In this document: piece by piece, positions 1 to 8,863 of the stretch
How positions within the stretch are numbered: the stretch's first letter is position 1
Layout of the letters: each line of letters starts with the position of its first letter
Source: Bacillota bacterium
Lineage (GTDB): Bacteria; Bacillota; Clostridia; Acetivibrionales; JAEXSP01
Assembly: GCA_023453795.1 (NCBI GenBank)
Contig: JAEXSP010000008.1
Span: forward strand, 62,001 to 126,000
Reading direction: 5' to 3'
Length of the DNA stretch: 64,000 nt
Notes under the pieces: generated by a model
Told to the model about the DNA's origin: nothing
The model's database searches: none
The model's input: only the letters and a program-made list of their open reading frames with translations
Position numbers and translations under genes: made by a program

Positions 1-205
1 CGTCCGAAGCGCCGATAAAGCTTTTAACCTGCATGTATTCTTCCAAGGTTGACTTGGTCCTGTCAAAATTACCGTTTCCCGAATCCGAGTCTACAAACAT
101 CACGGACACCTCGTCGCATTGTCCCAATCCTGCTGCCGCAAGGTGGATAAAGGCCTCAATGCACCTATGTCCGGAACCGCCGATTCCAATTATATATCCC
201 TTCAC
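1..205 (-). CDS. Tubulin/FtsZ-like NTP-binding protein, N-terminal part (cut by window edge)
   Basis: The first 68 residues of a minus-strand protein that runs off the left edge. It starts at a GTG (205-203) six bases after a strong GGAAGGAGAT ribosome site. The opening, KGYIIGIGGSGHRCIEAF, is a beta strand, a Gly-rich loop (GIGGSG) and a helix, followed by a strand ending VMFVDSDSGNG. This is the layout of the first nucleotide-binding loop in the Tubulin_2 group of FtsZ/tubulin relatives (compare FIGLGGTG-type starts). It is the third gene of an operon with a membrane protein and a vWA-like lipoprotein, which fits reports of FtsZ-like families linked to vWA proteins in predicted membrane-remodelling systems. 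The GGxGTG tubulin signature would lie outside the window, so another Rossmann-type NTPase is possible. Confidence 0.5.
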   Translation of the reverse strand, partial: MKGYIIGIGGSGHRCIEAFIHLAAAGLGQCDEVSVMFVDSDSGNGNFDRTKSTLEEYMQVKSFIGASD

Positions 206-248
206 AATGTTATCTCCTTCCACATCAAGCTTCTGTTAAAATTTGATT

Positions 249-719
249 CTACTTCCCAAACAATTTCCAAACACCCGAGCTGTACTTTATTTCCGGATAA
301 GATATGATTGTAGCCAATTGATACACAGCAACCGGCATCAGGAAAAAGTATATAAATATGTATACATTGAAAGCCGCAGAGGCAGTCAAATGAAATATCA
401 GGAACAACACCGGCAGTCCTGCACCCAAAACGACGGACAATATGAAAAACACGAACCATTTTCTTCTTATACTGATTGGTTCGGGGTTCGAAAGGATGCT
501 GACAATAAACCAGAGTATGCATAAAAGGCTTGTCAGCGCTACACTGATATAGAAAAACAACCCGAAAGCATCGATCCATGCACTATCCGAATCATGAACA
601 GGGTATACCCTTTCCACGATGTATTCTCTGAAAAACAATAAATAGAAAATTGCAAATCCCGCAATGCAAATAAAAAAACGCAGTATTGGCCATATACTTC
701 CGACAACTCTTCTGTTCAT
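249..719 (-). CDS. Four-helix integral membrane protein, unknown function
   Basis: A 156-residue hydrophobic protein with about four membrane-spanning segments (near residues 10-27, 50-72, 83-108 and 113-135 from this start). I chose the ATG at 719, which has AGGAGG 10 bases upstream, over a GTG nine bases earlier that almost touches the ribosome site. It lies between the vWA-like lipoprotein (38 bp upstream) and the tubulin-like gene (43 bp downstream), all on the minus strand, so it is probably co-transcribed and may anchor or connect the other two. No family was recognised. Confidence 0.75.
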   Translation of the reverse strand: MNRRVVGSIWPILRFFICIAGFAIFYLLFFREYIVERVYPVHDSDSAWIDAFGLFFYISVALTSLLCILWFIVSILSNPEPISIRRKWFVFFILSVVLGAGLPVLFLIFHLTASAAFNVYIFIYFFLMPVAVYQLATIISYPEIKYSSGVWKLFGK

Positions 720-757
720 ATAATGCACTCCTCCTGTTATGTTGACTAACCTCGACC

Positions 758-2170
758 CTATTTAAGGACTTTCAGGTAGTAATAAACCTCTGCAAGGCTC
801 TCATGATCATTCTTAAAAAGATTATAAAAACCTTCCAAAAGATTATATAGATAAATGGTCTTTCGCCCGAACAAAGGGTCATCCTCGTCCTTCATGTTCC
901 AATCTTCAGGAACCACCGGCCTCAGTAATTCGCCGTTGTAGCTCACAACCAAATCAATCCTGTAATATCCCTGCCTCAGATCATACGGATTAACGGACAA
1001 ACAGGTTTTAACTTTTCCGTTTTCAACAGTTGCTTTGGTGACCTTCAAATCCACTTGGTCTGCGGCGACCGCTTTATATTTCTTGTTTTCATACCTTTCT
1101 ACCTTGGCTGAAACCTTTATGAGGCTGTCTTTATCGCCGTAAATATTTTTCCCGGTATCAATTGCATATTTCAATCTGGAATAAGCAATTGGGTTTACTT
1201 CAAACGTGGACGAAATCGTTTCGCTCAATCTGTCCTTATCCGGAACACCGCTGATATAAGCCCGAAAGCACTCAACCCTATTGTCATCCGAATCCGGCTT
1301 CACTTGGCCATCTGCCTTTATTCTTTGCCTTTTGCCTTTTTGCGTTATAATCTCACTTTCTTTCCCCAGTTGTCCGGATCTTTCTACGCTGTTCTTATTA
1401 ATCAGTTCAAAATATTTGCTGTCTTGGGGCATAGAGCTGAAGCAAAGCTTGTCCAACTGTTCGTAAAAACTGCAAACATCCCCAGCCTTCCCTATCATCA
1501 AAACATAAAACGGCCTGTAGGTCCTGCTGTCCTTTAAATCACTTTCATACGGCTTTCCGTTGATGTTGCGCCCGATATCGTACACCCGGCCTTTAAAGCA
1601 GCTTTTTAATGCCAATACGCCGATGCTTATGTCAGACTGCCCGCAATCCTTCTTGATGTAATTGATCAGCGGGTCAACATTTGAATTGTCTTCAAACAAA
1701 TCCGTGATTATAATTGACATATTGCTTCTGCCCTCAGCCTTTTGAGACGATTTTGCAAATCCGGCAACCGATTTTTTGATTACCTCGGAAATAAAGGTTC
1801 TCTTGCTGTTTGCCGGGTTATTTATATAAAAGCTTTGATTCCTGGCATTCATAAATTGTTCCTGACTAATTTTGACAATATTTACCCCAAAGCTATGATA
1901 TTGCACGCTTCCCAGTGTTCCGGACAGCGATGCTGCCATGGAGGATATCCCCGTAAGCGCACTCACATAGCCGGTTGATATTCCGCTTACAGCATAGCCG
2001 CCCATTGAAGCAGTTGAATCAATGTAAACATCAAAATCTATGTTTTTATCACTCTCTAAGGAAACCGTCCGGCTTGAAACAGGAGGATCAAAGGGGGGTT
2101 TTTCCATATTGGAACTGCAGCTTGATAAAAGAAATAAGGCAATAACAATTGGAATCCATTTCAGCTTCAT
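758..2170 (-). CDS. Lipoprotein with von Willebrand A-like domain
   Basis: A 470-residue lipoprotein: a hydrophobic signal ends in the lipobox LLSSC (Cys18). From about residue 46 the pattern is that of a vWA domain, a strand followed by D51-S-T-A-S55, a MIDAS-like DxTxS metal site, then an amphipathic stretch, and a second strand ending IIITD. The C-terminal half carries a beta-rich region of unknown family. It would sit outside the membrane as a ligand-binding or adhesion-type component. It is first in the operon with a membrane protein and a tubulin-like protein. The ribosome site AAGGAG lies 13 bases before the ATG and no other in-frame start is better. The vWA assignment rests on the motif pattern only. 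Confidence 0.65.
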   Translation of the reverse strand: MKLKWIPIVIALFLLSSCSSNMEKPPFDPPVSSRTVSLESDKNIDFDVYIDSTASMGGYAVSGISTGYVSALTGISSMAASLSGTLGSVQYHSFGVNIVKISQEQFMNARNQSFYINNPANSKRTFISEVIKKSVAGFAKSSQKAEGRSNMSIIITDLFEDNSNVDPLINYIKKDCGQSDISIGVLALKSCFKGRVYDIGRNINGKPYESDLKDSRTYRPFYVLMIGKAGDVCSFYEQLDKLCFSSMPQDSKYFELINKNSVERSGQLGKESEIITQKGKRQRIKADGQVKPDSDDNRVECFRAYISGVPDKDRLSETISSTFEVNPIAYSRLKYAIDTGKNIYGDKDSLIKVSAKVERYENKKYKAVAADQVDLKVTKATVENGKVKTCLSVNPYDLRQGYYRIDLVVSYNGELLRPVVPEDWNMKDEDDPLFGRKTIYLYNLLEGFYNLFKNDHESLAEVYYYLKVLK

Positions 2171-2439
2171 GTTAACATAACAACTCCTTAAGGATTAAAA
2201 AAAGTATATTATACGACGCTTTTTTAATCTTGTATAAAAATATTACAATCTATTTACTTATACGGAATGTTGAAGCTAATGTCTGATAAAAAAGGATAGG
2301 TAAGTTCCCGTAAAGAAGAAAACGGGTTTCGTTAGAAACCCGTTGCGGCAAATAAATTCATACGTGCCGCCATTATATTTAGGTTGAGAACATGAAGCAT
2401 GCTATTTTAAATCCAATTGCCATTGATAGATATTATCTA
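2171..2439. other. Intergenic spacer, 269 bp
   Basis: AT-rich spacer between the vWA-like lipoprotein start and a small membrane-protein gene. The only clear structure is the hairpin at 2321-2344. The promoter of the lipoprotein operon should lie in its left part, but I could not single out a convincing pair of hexamers. Confidence 0.5.
2321..2344 (-). terminator. Perfect 10-bp hairpin, probable terminator
   Basis: AACGGGTTTC and GAAACCCGTT form a perfect 10-bp stem around the loop bases 2331-2334. On the minus strand it is followed by TTCTTCTTTA, a moderate T-tract. It lies about 95 bp beyond the stop of the 56-residue membrane protein, so it most likely ends that transcript. Confidence 0.5.
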
Positions 2440-2610
2440 TCAAATAGCCTTTATTGATGCTAATATAAGTAGTCCGAGAAATACTGCGTTTATCAAATAC
2501 AAAAGTGGGTGAATGCCATTAATTGTTCTATTCGAAAGCAAAAATCTTAAAATTGCCACTATATTCAAAATAACGAATATTATTATTAATATAATAATTT
2601 TGGTTTGCAT
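2440..2610 (-). CDS. Small two-helix membrane protein, 56 aa
   Basis: Reading the minus strand from the ATG at 2610 gives a 56-residue protein: a first hydrophobic segment (about residues 4-24, rich in Ile), a short charged/polar turn (LSNRTINGIHP) and a second hydrophobic segment (about 36-52), ending ASIKAI. An AAAAAGGG sequence lies six bases before the ATG. The stop is covered by a small hairpin (2423-2443, 9-bp arms). The terminator-like hairpins on both sides (2321-2344 and 2713-2734) suggest its own transcription unit. I do not recognise the family. Its short length and weak ribosome site leave room for doubt. Confidence 0.45.
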   Translation of the reverse strand: MQTKIIILIIIFVILNIVAILRFLLSNRTINGIHPLLYLINAVFLGLLILASIKAI

Positions 2611-2704
2611 TTTAAACCCTTTTTCTTACGATACTAATCGCTAATATTAATAATATATTTTTATCTCTAATAGAAGGATACCGGCACTTTTAAAAACTCT
2701 TATT

Positions 2705-2734
2705 AATTAAAAAGAGATATCATTTGATATCCCC
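2705..2734 (-). terminator. Intrinsic terminator of the REC-XRE regulator gene
   Basis: On the minus strand GGGGATATC pairs with GATATCTCT (two G-U pairs) around a 4-base loop, followed by a T-rich run (TTTTTAATT). It begins about 80 bp after the stop codon at 2817. Confidence 0.6.
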
Positions 2735-2816
2735 TGAGAATATTATATTCCTGTATAATAACTTGTCAAGAAAAAAAGTCGATTTATGTCGGGTTTTACC
2801 GACATACTTGTTTTTC

Positions 2817-3440
2817 CTATTTACGTATTACTCTTCCAGTTAAGAAATCAAGGCTGACCTTGAATAAGTTCGCCAGTTTTACAAGGTTAACATAGGAAGG
2901 ATTTGAGTTGCCATTCTCATAGTCTATGATTGTCCCCCTATGGACATCTATCAATTTCGCAACCTCTTCCTGAGAAAAACCCGCATACTCCCTTAACATA
3001 ACAAGCATATCCTTAAACTCATAATTAAATATAATATTTTTTGCATAGAGTATGGATTTCAAACCGACTTCAACCTGTATCAGCACATTTTCAAGCATAT
3101 CAGATTTTTCAATGTAGCCTTGGATGTCAAGTTTTCGTATTGTTTCAATCGGGGGTGCCAAGTCTTTATGCCCGGTCAAAAGAATTGCATATATTTTGCT
3201 GAAAGCCCTGACCATAGCCAGGACTTCATCGCCATGGAAATCGCCGTCAAGCAGGTAATCAATGATTAAGATATCATAGTGGTTATGCTTTAGTTTTTCA
3301 AGCAGCTCTTTGTAGTGGGTTACACCTGTGACTATAAAGCCTTCCCGCTCAAGCATCACTCTCAATGAGTCTATGACCCCCGCCTCGTCATCCAAAATTA
3401 TTATCTTTCCCCTAATGTCTCTATCGAGAGTACGCCTCAT
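2817..3440 (-). CDS. Response-regulator receiver fused to XRE-type HTH
   Basis: A 207-residue regulator. The N-terminal 120 residues are a receiver domain: the acidic pair in IILDDEAG, the phospho-acceptor Asp in ILIIDYLLDGD, the switch Thr in LLTGHKD and the conserved Lys in YIEKSD are all present. The last 65 residues form a Cro/XRE helix-turn-helix (REYAGFSQEEVAKLIDVHRGTI is the core; key features FSQEEVA and HRGTI). Receiver domains more often carry OmpR, LuxR or Fis outputs, so this fusion is unusual. No histidine kinase is adjacent, so the partner is unknown. The ATG at 3440 has AAGGGGGG nine bases upstream; the TTG at 3449 is too close to that site. Confidence 0.85.
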   Translation of the reverse strand: MRRTLDRDIRGKIIILDDEAGVIDSLRVMLEREGFIVTGVTHYKELLEKLKHNHYDILIIDYLLDGDFHGDEVLAMVRAFSKIYAILLTGHKDLAPPIETIRKLDIQGYIEKSDMLENVLIQVEVGLKSILYAKNIIFNYEFKDMLVMLREYAGFSQEEVAKLIDVHRGTIIDYENGNSNPSYVNLVKLANLFKVSLDFLTGRVIRK

Positions 3441-3535
3441 ATCACTCAACCCCCCTTCTTTCTATAATACAATAATTCTCAGCAAAAAACCATAACTGAA
3501 ATATATTATGTCTATTCTTTTCAAATTCCTCAAAC

Positions 3536-5329
3536 TCATATCGCTTCTAAAAAACTATACTGTGCCATGTATAAATTATAATAAGCTCCCTTTTGACGCA
3601 TCAATTCTTCATGACTTCCCTGCTCTATAATTTTACCTTCTTCAATAAACATGATTGCGGTTGCATTTTTAATGGTAGAAAGCCTATGAGCTATAATAAA
3701 GGAGGTTCTTCCCTTCAAAAGCTTGTTCAACCCTTCCTGCAGCGCTATCTCCGTCTTTGTATCGATGCTTGATGTAGCCTCATCCAGAATGAGAATCCTT
3801 GGGTCTGCCAGCAAAGCTCTTGCAAAAGATATCAGCTGCCTTTGGCCCACCGAGAGTCTTGAACCTCGTTCATTCACCTCAGTGTAATACCCATCCTTCA
3901 AACCTGAAATGAAGTTATCCGCCTTTACTGCTTTGGCAGCCTCAATGACTTGTTCATCCGTGGCATCCAGCTTTCCATACCGGATATTATCCATTATGGT
4001 GCCCGAGAAAATAAATGTATCCTGAAGCATGACACCCATCTGTTTTCTTAAGGAATTCAAAGTAACCTTTCTTACATCCATTCCATCAATCAATACTTCG
4101 CCTGCTTCAATGTCATAAAATCTGCTGATTAGATTGACAACGGTCGTTTTTCCTGCACCTGTCGGACCAACCAGTGCAATCGTATCACCCGGCTTGACCT
4201 TGAAGCTTACATCATCCAGTATTCTGTTTCCCTCGTCATAGCTGAAATCAACATGCCTGAACTCTACCTTTCCCTGAATAACAGACATTTCAACAGCTCC
4301 CGGAAGATTTTCAACGATCAGCCTCTCATCCATCGACTCAAAAATTCTTTCAAGATAGGCTGCTGCATTTATAATGGAGTTATAGAAGCTTCCTATGGTA
4401 TTTATCGGGCCCCAGAATCTCCAGATATAGCTTATAAAGGCAACAAGAACACCAACCGTGACCCCTCCATTCACTCCGCTATTGATCATAGAAATACCTA
4501 CTGCATAAACGGCGCATATACCTGCAACAGAAATATTCTCAACCAGCGGCCACAGCATAAACTGGATACGAACCGCCCTCATCCATGCTCTTCGGTATTC
4601 CTTATTTAAATTCTTGAATATATTAAGGTTCTCATTCTCTCTTGCAAACGATTGTGTCACCTTCATCCCCAAAATACTTTCGTGGATGTATGCATTCAGG
4701 TTGGACTGCTTTCTGCTCTGCTCCTGCCATGCTTTTCTCTGCGCATTTTTCAGAAACATTATAATTCCGAACAGTACCGGAAGCCCTGCAAGGCATATCA
4801 ATGTCAGCCGCACATCTATATAGAACATGAAGAAAATGATGACAATCAAACTGAAAAGGTCTGTAATCACGTTGATAATACCGTTTGAAAGCAGATCGCT
4901 AAGGGAATTAACATAATTGACGACCCTCACCAATATCTTACCATGCGGGCGGCTGTCATAAAAGGTAAAAGGCAGCTTCTGCAAATGTGTAAAAAGGTCG
5001 TATCTGAGATTTTTAATGATGCTTTGCCCTATATTGGTCATCGTTCTGATTCTGTATTTCATGCAAACCCAGTTGACTGCCATTGTAAGCAGTGCGACTG
5101 CCGAGAGTAATATAAGCCCTTCGATGTTCTTATCAGGTATCTCCTTGTCAATTGCTATTTTGACTAGGTATGGACCCAGTAAGTTAGCAACGCTTGCAAC
5201 AAGCATTAGAAATACGGTAAATACTATAAGTCCTTTATATGGTTTGATGTAGCCCAGCAGTCGTATCAGATGGCTTAGGCTGAATTGGGTTTCCAATTCC
5301 TCGTCCACGTCATATTTGTTCCTGGCCAT
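3536..5329 (-). CDS. ABC exporter half-transporter, subunit with the catalytic Walker B Glu
   Basis: A 597-residue type IV ABC exporter half (six membrane helices in residues 30-325, then a nucleotide-binding domain). Walker A is GPTGAGKT and Walker B is ILILDEATSSID with the catalytic Glu, but the signature reads LSVGQ instead of LSGGQ. It begins right after the stop of the partner at 5330, so the two are translationally coupled. Partner and signature changes are complementary: this subunit's intact Walker B pairs with the partner's intact LSGGQ, while its altered LSVGQ pairs with the partner's Asp-type Walker B. This is the pattern of heterodimeric exporters such as BmrCD, LmrCD and TM287/288. 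The substrate is unknown; drug, lipid or peptide export is likely. Confidence 0.9.
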   Translation of the reverse strand: MARNKYDVDEELETQFSLSHLIRLLGYIKPYKGLIVFTVFLMLVASVANLLGPYLVKIAIDKEIPDKNIEGLILLSAVALLTMAVNWVCMKYRIRTMTNIGQSIIKNLRYDLFTHLQKLPFTFYDSRPHGKILVRVVNYVNSLSDLLSNGIINVITDLFSLIVIIFFMFYIDVRLTLICLAGLPVLFGIIMFLKNAQRKAWQEQSRKQSNLNAYIHESILGMKVTQSFARENENLNIFKNLNKEYRRAWMRAVRIQFMLWPLVENISVAGICAVYAVGISMINSGVNGGVTVGVLVAFISYIWRFWGPINTIGSFYNSIINAAAYLERIFESMDERLIVENLPGAVEMSVIQGKVEFRHVDFSYDEGNRILDDVSFKVKPGDTIALVGPTGAGKTTVVNLISRFYDIEAGEVLIDGMDVRKVTLNSLRKQMGVMLQDTFIFSGTIMDNIRYGKLDATDEQVIEAAKAVKADNFISGLKDGYYTEVNERGSRLSVGQRQLISFARALLADPRILILDEATSSIDTKTEIALQEGLNKLLKGRTSFIIAHRLSTIKNATAIMFIEEGKIIEQGSHEELMRQKGAYYNLYMAQYSFLEAI

Positions 5330-7075
5330 CTATACCACCCCCGCTCCGTAAATGTTGTCAAAATCTCCAAGTTGGTTTACATACACGCTGAAATAATAGC
5401 CTTTCTTCTTAAGCAGTTCCTCATGCCTTCCTCTTTCAATGATTTTTCCGTTATCCAATACGAGAATCATGTCCGCACTTTTAACCGATGAAATCCTATG
5501 GGCTATAATAAACGTTGTTTTATCCTTATAAATGGAATTTAGTGTTTTGTGTATTTTATGCTCCGTCTCCATGTCCACGCTGGAGGTCGTATCATCAAGT
5601 ATCAGAATGGACGGATTCTTAAGCAGGGCCCTTGCCAAGGCGATTCTTTGTTTTTGCCCGCCGGACAAACCCACTCCTCTTTCCCCTATTATCGTTTCAT
5701 AGCCTTCAGGAAGATCACAAATAAAATCATGCGCACCGGCAGCCGAAGCAGCCCATTGAATCCGTTCCGAAGAGGCATCGGGCACACCGTAAGCTATATT
5801 GCCCTCTATTGTATCGGAGAAAAGGAATATATCCTGCATCGCTGCTGCAATATTATCTCTAAGCTTCCCGATTTCAATATCCTTGATGTCCATCCCATCA
5901 ATCATTATCTCTCCGCTGCTGCAGTCGTAAAATCTGCATATGAGATTGATAAGCGTTGATTTTCCCGAACCGGTCGGGCCGATTATTGCAATGGTCTGTC
6001 CCGGATACACCTTAAGGTTGATGTTTTCAAGCACTTCTTCGTCCCCGTAACTGAAGCTTACATTTTTAAATTCAATAAATCCCTTCAGGCGCTCTCTTGT
6101 AACAGGCTCTACACTATTTTTAATCTTTGGCTCTGTTTCAAGAAGCCCGATAACCTTTTCAGCACTTGCAGCAAATCTTTGTATGTCGTTTATCAGCCAG
6201 CCGGCCATGCGAAGCGGATCATTCAGAGCCCATATATATGCATTGAAGGTTACAAGGTGCCCCAAAGATAAAGAACCTTTGATTACCATTATGCCCCCGG
6301 CCAGAATCATGATTACGGTTAATACTACAGCGAGGGAATCCAGAATAGGCAGATACTTCTCCCACACTTTTGCAGCTTCTATATTTCTCTGTCTGAAAGC
6401 TTCGTTTTCTTTCACAAACTTTTCAGTTTCATAATCTTCCTTGGCAAATGCCTTAACTACTCTGTTTCCGCTTATATTCTCCTGAACCGTCGAATTAAGC
6501 CTGGAGAATTGTGCTCGGATGGCGAAGAAGGCTGGCTTAACCTTCCGTGAAAGCCTGAGCGTGAAAAATGCAGTAATTGGCGTCACAGCCACAACGATCA
6601 TTGCGAATTTTACATTGATTGAAAACAGTACGATCATTGTAAATAATAAAATAGTACTTTTTTCAAATACATTATATATAACAAAGGCTAGGAAATGGCG
6701 CACAGCATCCATATCTCCAGTCATTTTTGTCATAATATCGCCGGTACGGTTATTGTCAAAAAACTCAAAATCAAGTAATTGAAGTTTTTTATAAATCGCA
6801 CACCTGACATCATAAAGGACACTTTGGGAAACTGTCTCAAAAATCATCTGAAAGGAATATCTGATGATTGATTTCACAAAAGTTGCACCTATAATGACAA
6901 AGAGCAGTTTCGTCAGCAGATTTGTCTTTTTTTTCTGGATTACCTGGTCGACAATGATCCCCGAAACATAAGGGGTAACCATCGCCAGCATTGATGCAAC
7001 AAGGACCAGAATAAGTCCTGCCAGCATAGCCAGCCTGTAACCCTTAAGCTGTCTCCAGATCCATTTGAAAGCCAT
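5330..7075 (-). CDS. ABC exporter half-transporter, subunit with degenerate Walker B
   Basis: A 581-residue exporter half with six N-terminal helices and a C-terminal ATPase. Walker A GPTGSGKS and signature LSGGQKQR are intact, but Walker B reads ILILDDTTSSVD: the catalytic Glu is Asp, as in the degenerate site of BmrC and TM287. It is the first gene of a two-gene operon with the subunit at 3536-5329. GGGGGG lies six bases before the ATG. A divergent AraC-type regulator starts 180 bp away and is the obvious candidate for control of the operon. Confidence 0.9.
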   Translation of the reverse strand: MAFKWIWRQLKGYRLAMLAGLILVLVASMLAMVTPYVSGIIVDQVIQKKKTNLLTKLLFVIIGATFVKSIIRYSFQMIFETVSQSVLYDVRCAIYKKLQLLDFEFFDNNRTGDIMTKMTGDMDAVRHFLAFVIYNVFEKSTILLFTMIVLFSINVKFAMIVVAVTPITAFFTLRLSRKVKPAFFAIRAQFSRLNSTVQENISGNRVVKAFAKEDYETEKFVKENEAFRQRNIEAAKVWEKYLPILDSLAVVLTVIMILAGGIMVIKGSLSLGHLVTFNAYIWALNDPLRMAGWLINDIQRFAASAEKVIGLLETEPKIKNSVEPVTRERLKGFIEFKNVSFSYGDEEVLENINLKVYPGQTIAIIGPTGSGKSTLINLICRFYDCSSGEIMIDGMDIKDIEIGKLRDNIAAAMQDIFLFSDTIEGNIAYGVPDASSERIQWAASAAGAHDFICDLPEGYETIIGERGVGLSGGQKQRIALARALLKNPSILILDDTTSSVDMETEHKIHKTLNSIYKDKTTFIIAHRISSVKSADMILVLDNGKIIERGRHEELLKKKGYYFSVYVNQLGDFDNIYGAGVV

Positions 7076-7212
7076 ATTATTCCCCCCATCAGCAGTTGTT
7101 CCTGTTAATTATGAACTAAAACCGGAGTCATATAAATGTAGTATTTTATTCAATTGATGGAGAATTCTATACTCTTCAGACATGTTAAAAAGGATTGCAG
7201 AAATACTGCCTC

Positions 7213-7218
7213 TATAAT
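7213..7218 (+). promoter_or_regulatory. TATAAT -10 box before the AraC-type gene
   Basis: A perfect TATAAT 38 bp before the chosen start at 7256. No good -35 hexamer is seen at the right distance, which would fit an activator-dependent promoter. Confidence 0.3.
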
Positions 7219-7255
7219 AAAATTAAACTATTCAGCATGCTTACGAGGTGAAACC

Positions 7256-8095
7256 ATGTGTGAGTTTGGAATCAATCCTGAAAATTTCAACCCGAAACTA
7301 CTATTTGTTTTTAAGCATAAAGCAACTCATAACAGCCATGTGAACAACCATACACATGACTTTTTGGAATTAGCTTATATAATGTCGGGAACCTGTACTT
7401 ATATTATAAATAATGAACCCGTACCTGTAAAAAAAGGCGATCTCATCGTTTGCAATCCCGGCGTCTATCATGAGGTGAAGCTGGGTCCGGAGGAGGAAAT
7501 GACAGAAGCCGTCATTGCTTTCAATGAATTTAATATTGACAGTCTTCCAAAAAATCATCTTATCCCGCATGACTCTTTTCCACTAATAACGCATCTCAAA
7601 CATTATAAGGATTTCAACCTCTGTATTGAGGATATGCTGGCTGAACAGGATAAAAATGAACCCGGCTGTGCATTGATGCTCAAATCCATCTTGATCAAGC
7701 TGGTCGTATTATTCCTAAAATCAACCCGGACCTGCTGTCAGCCTGAAAATGATTTGCCTTTAAGCTTTGAATCACATGAAAAAGCATATGTTGTTGAAAC
7801 TATAATAGCTTTTTTTAACAAGAACTATATGAAAACCATCTCGTTGGACAGGATTTCCAGAAATATGTTTCTGAGCCCCGTATACATTTCAAAGATATTC
7901 AAGGAGGAAACAGGAGAATCCCCTATCAGCTACCTGATCAAACTAAGGCTGTCAAAAGCAAGGAATCTGCTGCAGCAGGGCAAATGTTCCATAAAAACGG
8001 CTGCAAACAGTGTAGGCTACGATGATGCTTACTACTTCAGCAAGCTGTATAAAAAGTATTTTGGAATATCCCCCTCCAAGCATAATACAGGCTGA
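7256..8095 (+). CDS. AraC-family transcriptional regulator
   Basis: A 279-residue regulator with an N-terminal cupin ligand domain (HTHDFLELAYI, then KKGDLIVCNPGVYHEV) and two C-terminal helix-turn-helices: SLDRISRNMFLSPVYISKIF and the conserved end IKTAANSVGYDDAYYFSKLYK...GISPS. The start at 7256 is preceded by GAGGTG at five bases; an in-frame ATG at 7154 has no ribosome site. It is divergent from the ABC exporter pair and probably regulates it in response to an exported compound or a sugar-like effector. The effector cannot be read from the sequence. Confidence 0.85.
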   Translation: MCEFGINPENFNPKLLFVFKHKATHNSHVNNHTHDFLELAYIMSGTCTYIINNEPVPVKKGDLIVCNPGVYHEVKLGPEEEMTEAVIAFNEFNIDSLPKNHLIPHDSFPLITHLKHYKDFNLCIEDMLAEQDKNEPGCALMLKSILIKLVVLFLKSTRTCCQPENDLPLSFESHEKAYVVETIIAFFNKNYMKTISLDRISRNMFLSPVYISKIFKEETGESPISYLIKLRLSKARNLLQQGKCSIKTAANSVGYDDAYYFSKLYKKYFGISPSKHNTG

Positions 8096-8220
8096 GGGTC
8101 TTCCCAACTGCATATCAATTTATTAACATAAAGTGTATAATGGTAACCCATCTATCTCACCCTTCATACTATATATTAACAGTATCAGTAATAATCCTGC
8201 TGCTGTGAAGGAGTGAGCGT

Positions 8221-8817
8221 ATGCCACAGGATTTAAATATTATAGATAGTGAAATACCTGAATGGATTTATAAGTCCATAGCTTCAAAGCTAGACAACCC
8301 GGGTTCGCTAGATAAAAGAAGCATTAACATACAAAAAAGTACAAATCCGATAAGCTCGAAATCCCAGATTGCTGCTTATGCAAACGCAGGGAAATCCGAC
8401 AGTGTCTTGATAATATTTGAGGATTTTGACGGCAGCTATCATGAAATTTTTTCTGTGAAGCTTAAGCTCATTTTATCTGTTCAAATCCGACACCCCAATA
8501 TAATTGTAGTTTGCATGGATGAATCAGGAACCGGTACTGCAACATGTAATTTTTATATATTCAGATATACAGGCAGCGGCTACAGAGCTGTATGGCAAGG
8601 CTTGTCCAACTATAATAAATACAACTGCTACCCGCAAATCAACTTCGAAGTTACAGCCGGTATCAATTTTTCCATTGACAGCGAACTAACCCACTCCATT
8701 TTTAGAAAGTTATACCGTCAAGGCAATTCAACCAATCCTGAAAAGGTTGAAAAATTCTGTGACATCTACTCATATGATGAAGATTTAATGTCATATAAAT
8801 TCATAAAAAGATTTTAA
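8221..8817 (+). CDS. Hypothetical protein, 198 aa
   Basis: A soluble 198-residue protein with no signal peptide or membrane segment. AAGGAG lies seven bases before the ATG. The middle (residues 60-125) alternates short strands and turns, for example SVLIIFEDFDG and YIFRYTGSGYRAVWQG, as in beta-sheet or single-blade propeller folds, but I recognise no family. It lies between the AraC regulator and an ATPase gene on the same strand; a promoter at 8864 suggests that the ATPase is transcribed separately. A TATAAT at 8136 may be part of its own promoter. Confidence 0.7.
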   Translation: MPQDLNIIDSEIPEWIYKSIASKLDNPGSLDKRSINIQKSTNPISSKSQIAAYANAGKSDSVLIIFEDFDGSYHEIFSVKLKLILSVQIRHPNIIVVCMDESGTGTATCNFYIFRYTGSGYRAVWQGLSNYNKYNCYPQINFEVTAGINFSIDSELTHSIFRKLYRQGNSTNPEKVEKFCDIYSYDEDLMSYKFIKRF

Positions 8818-8863
8818 GCTGCTGCTATCGGCTGTGTTACCTGCAAATAATTTCATAAATGCA

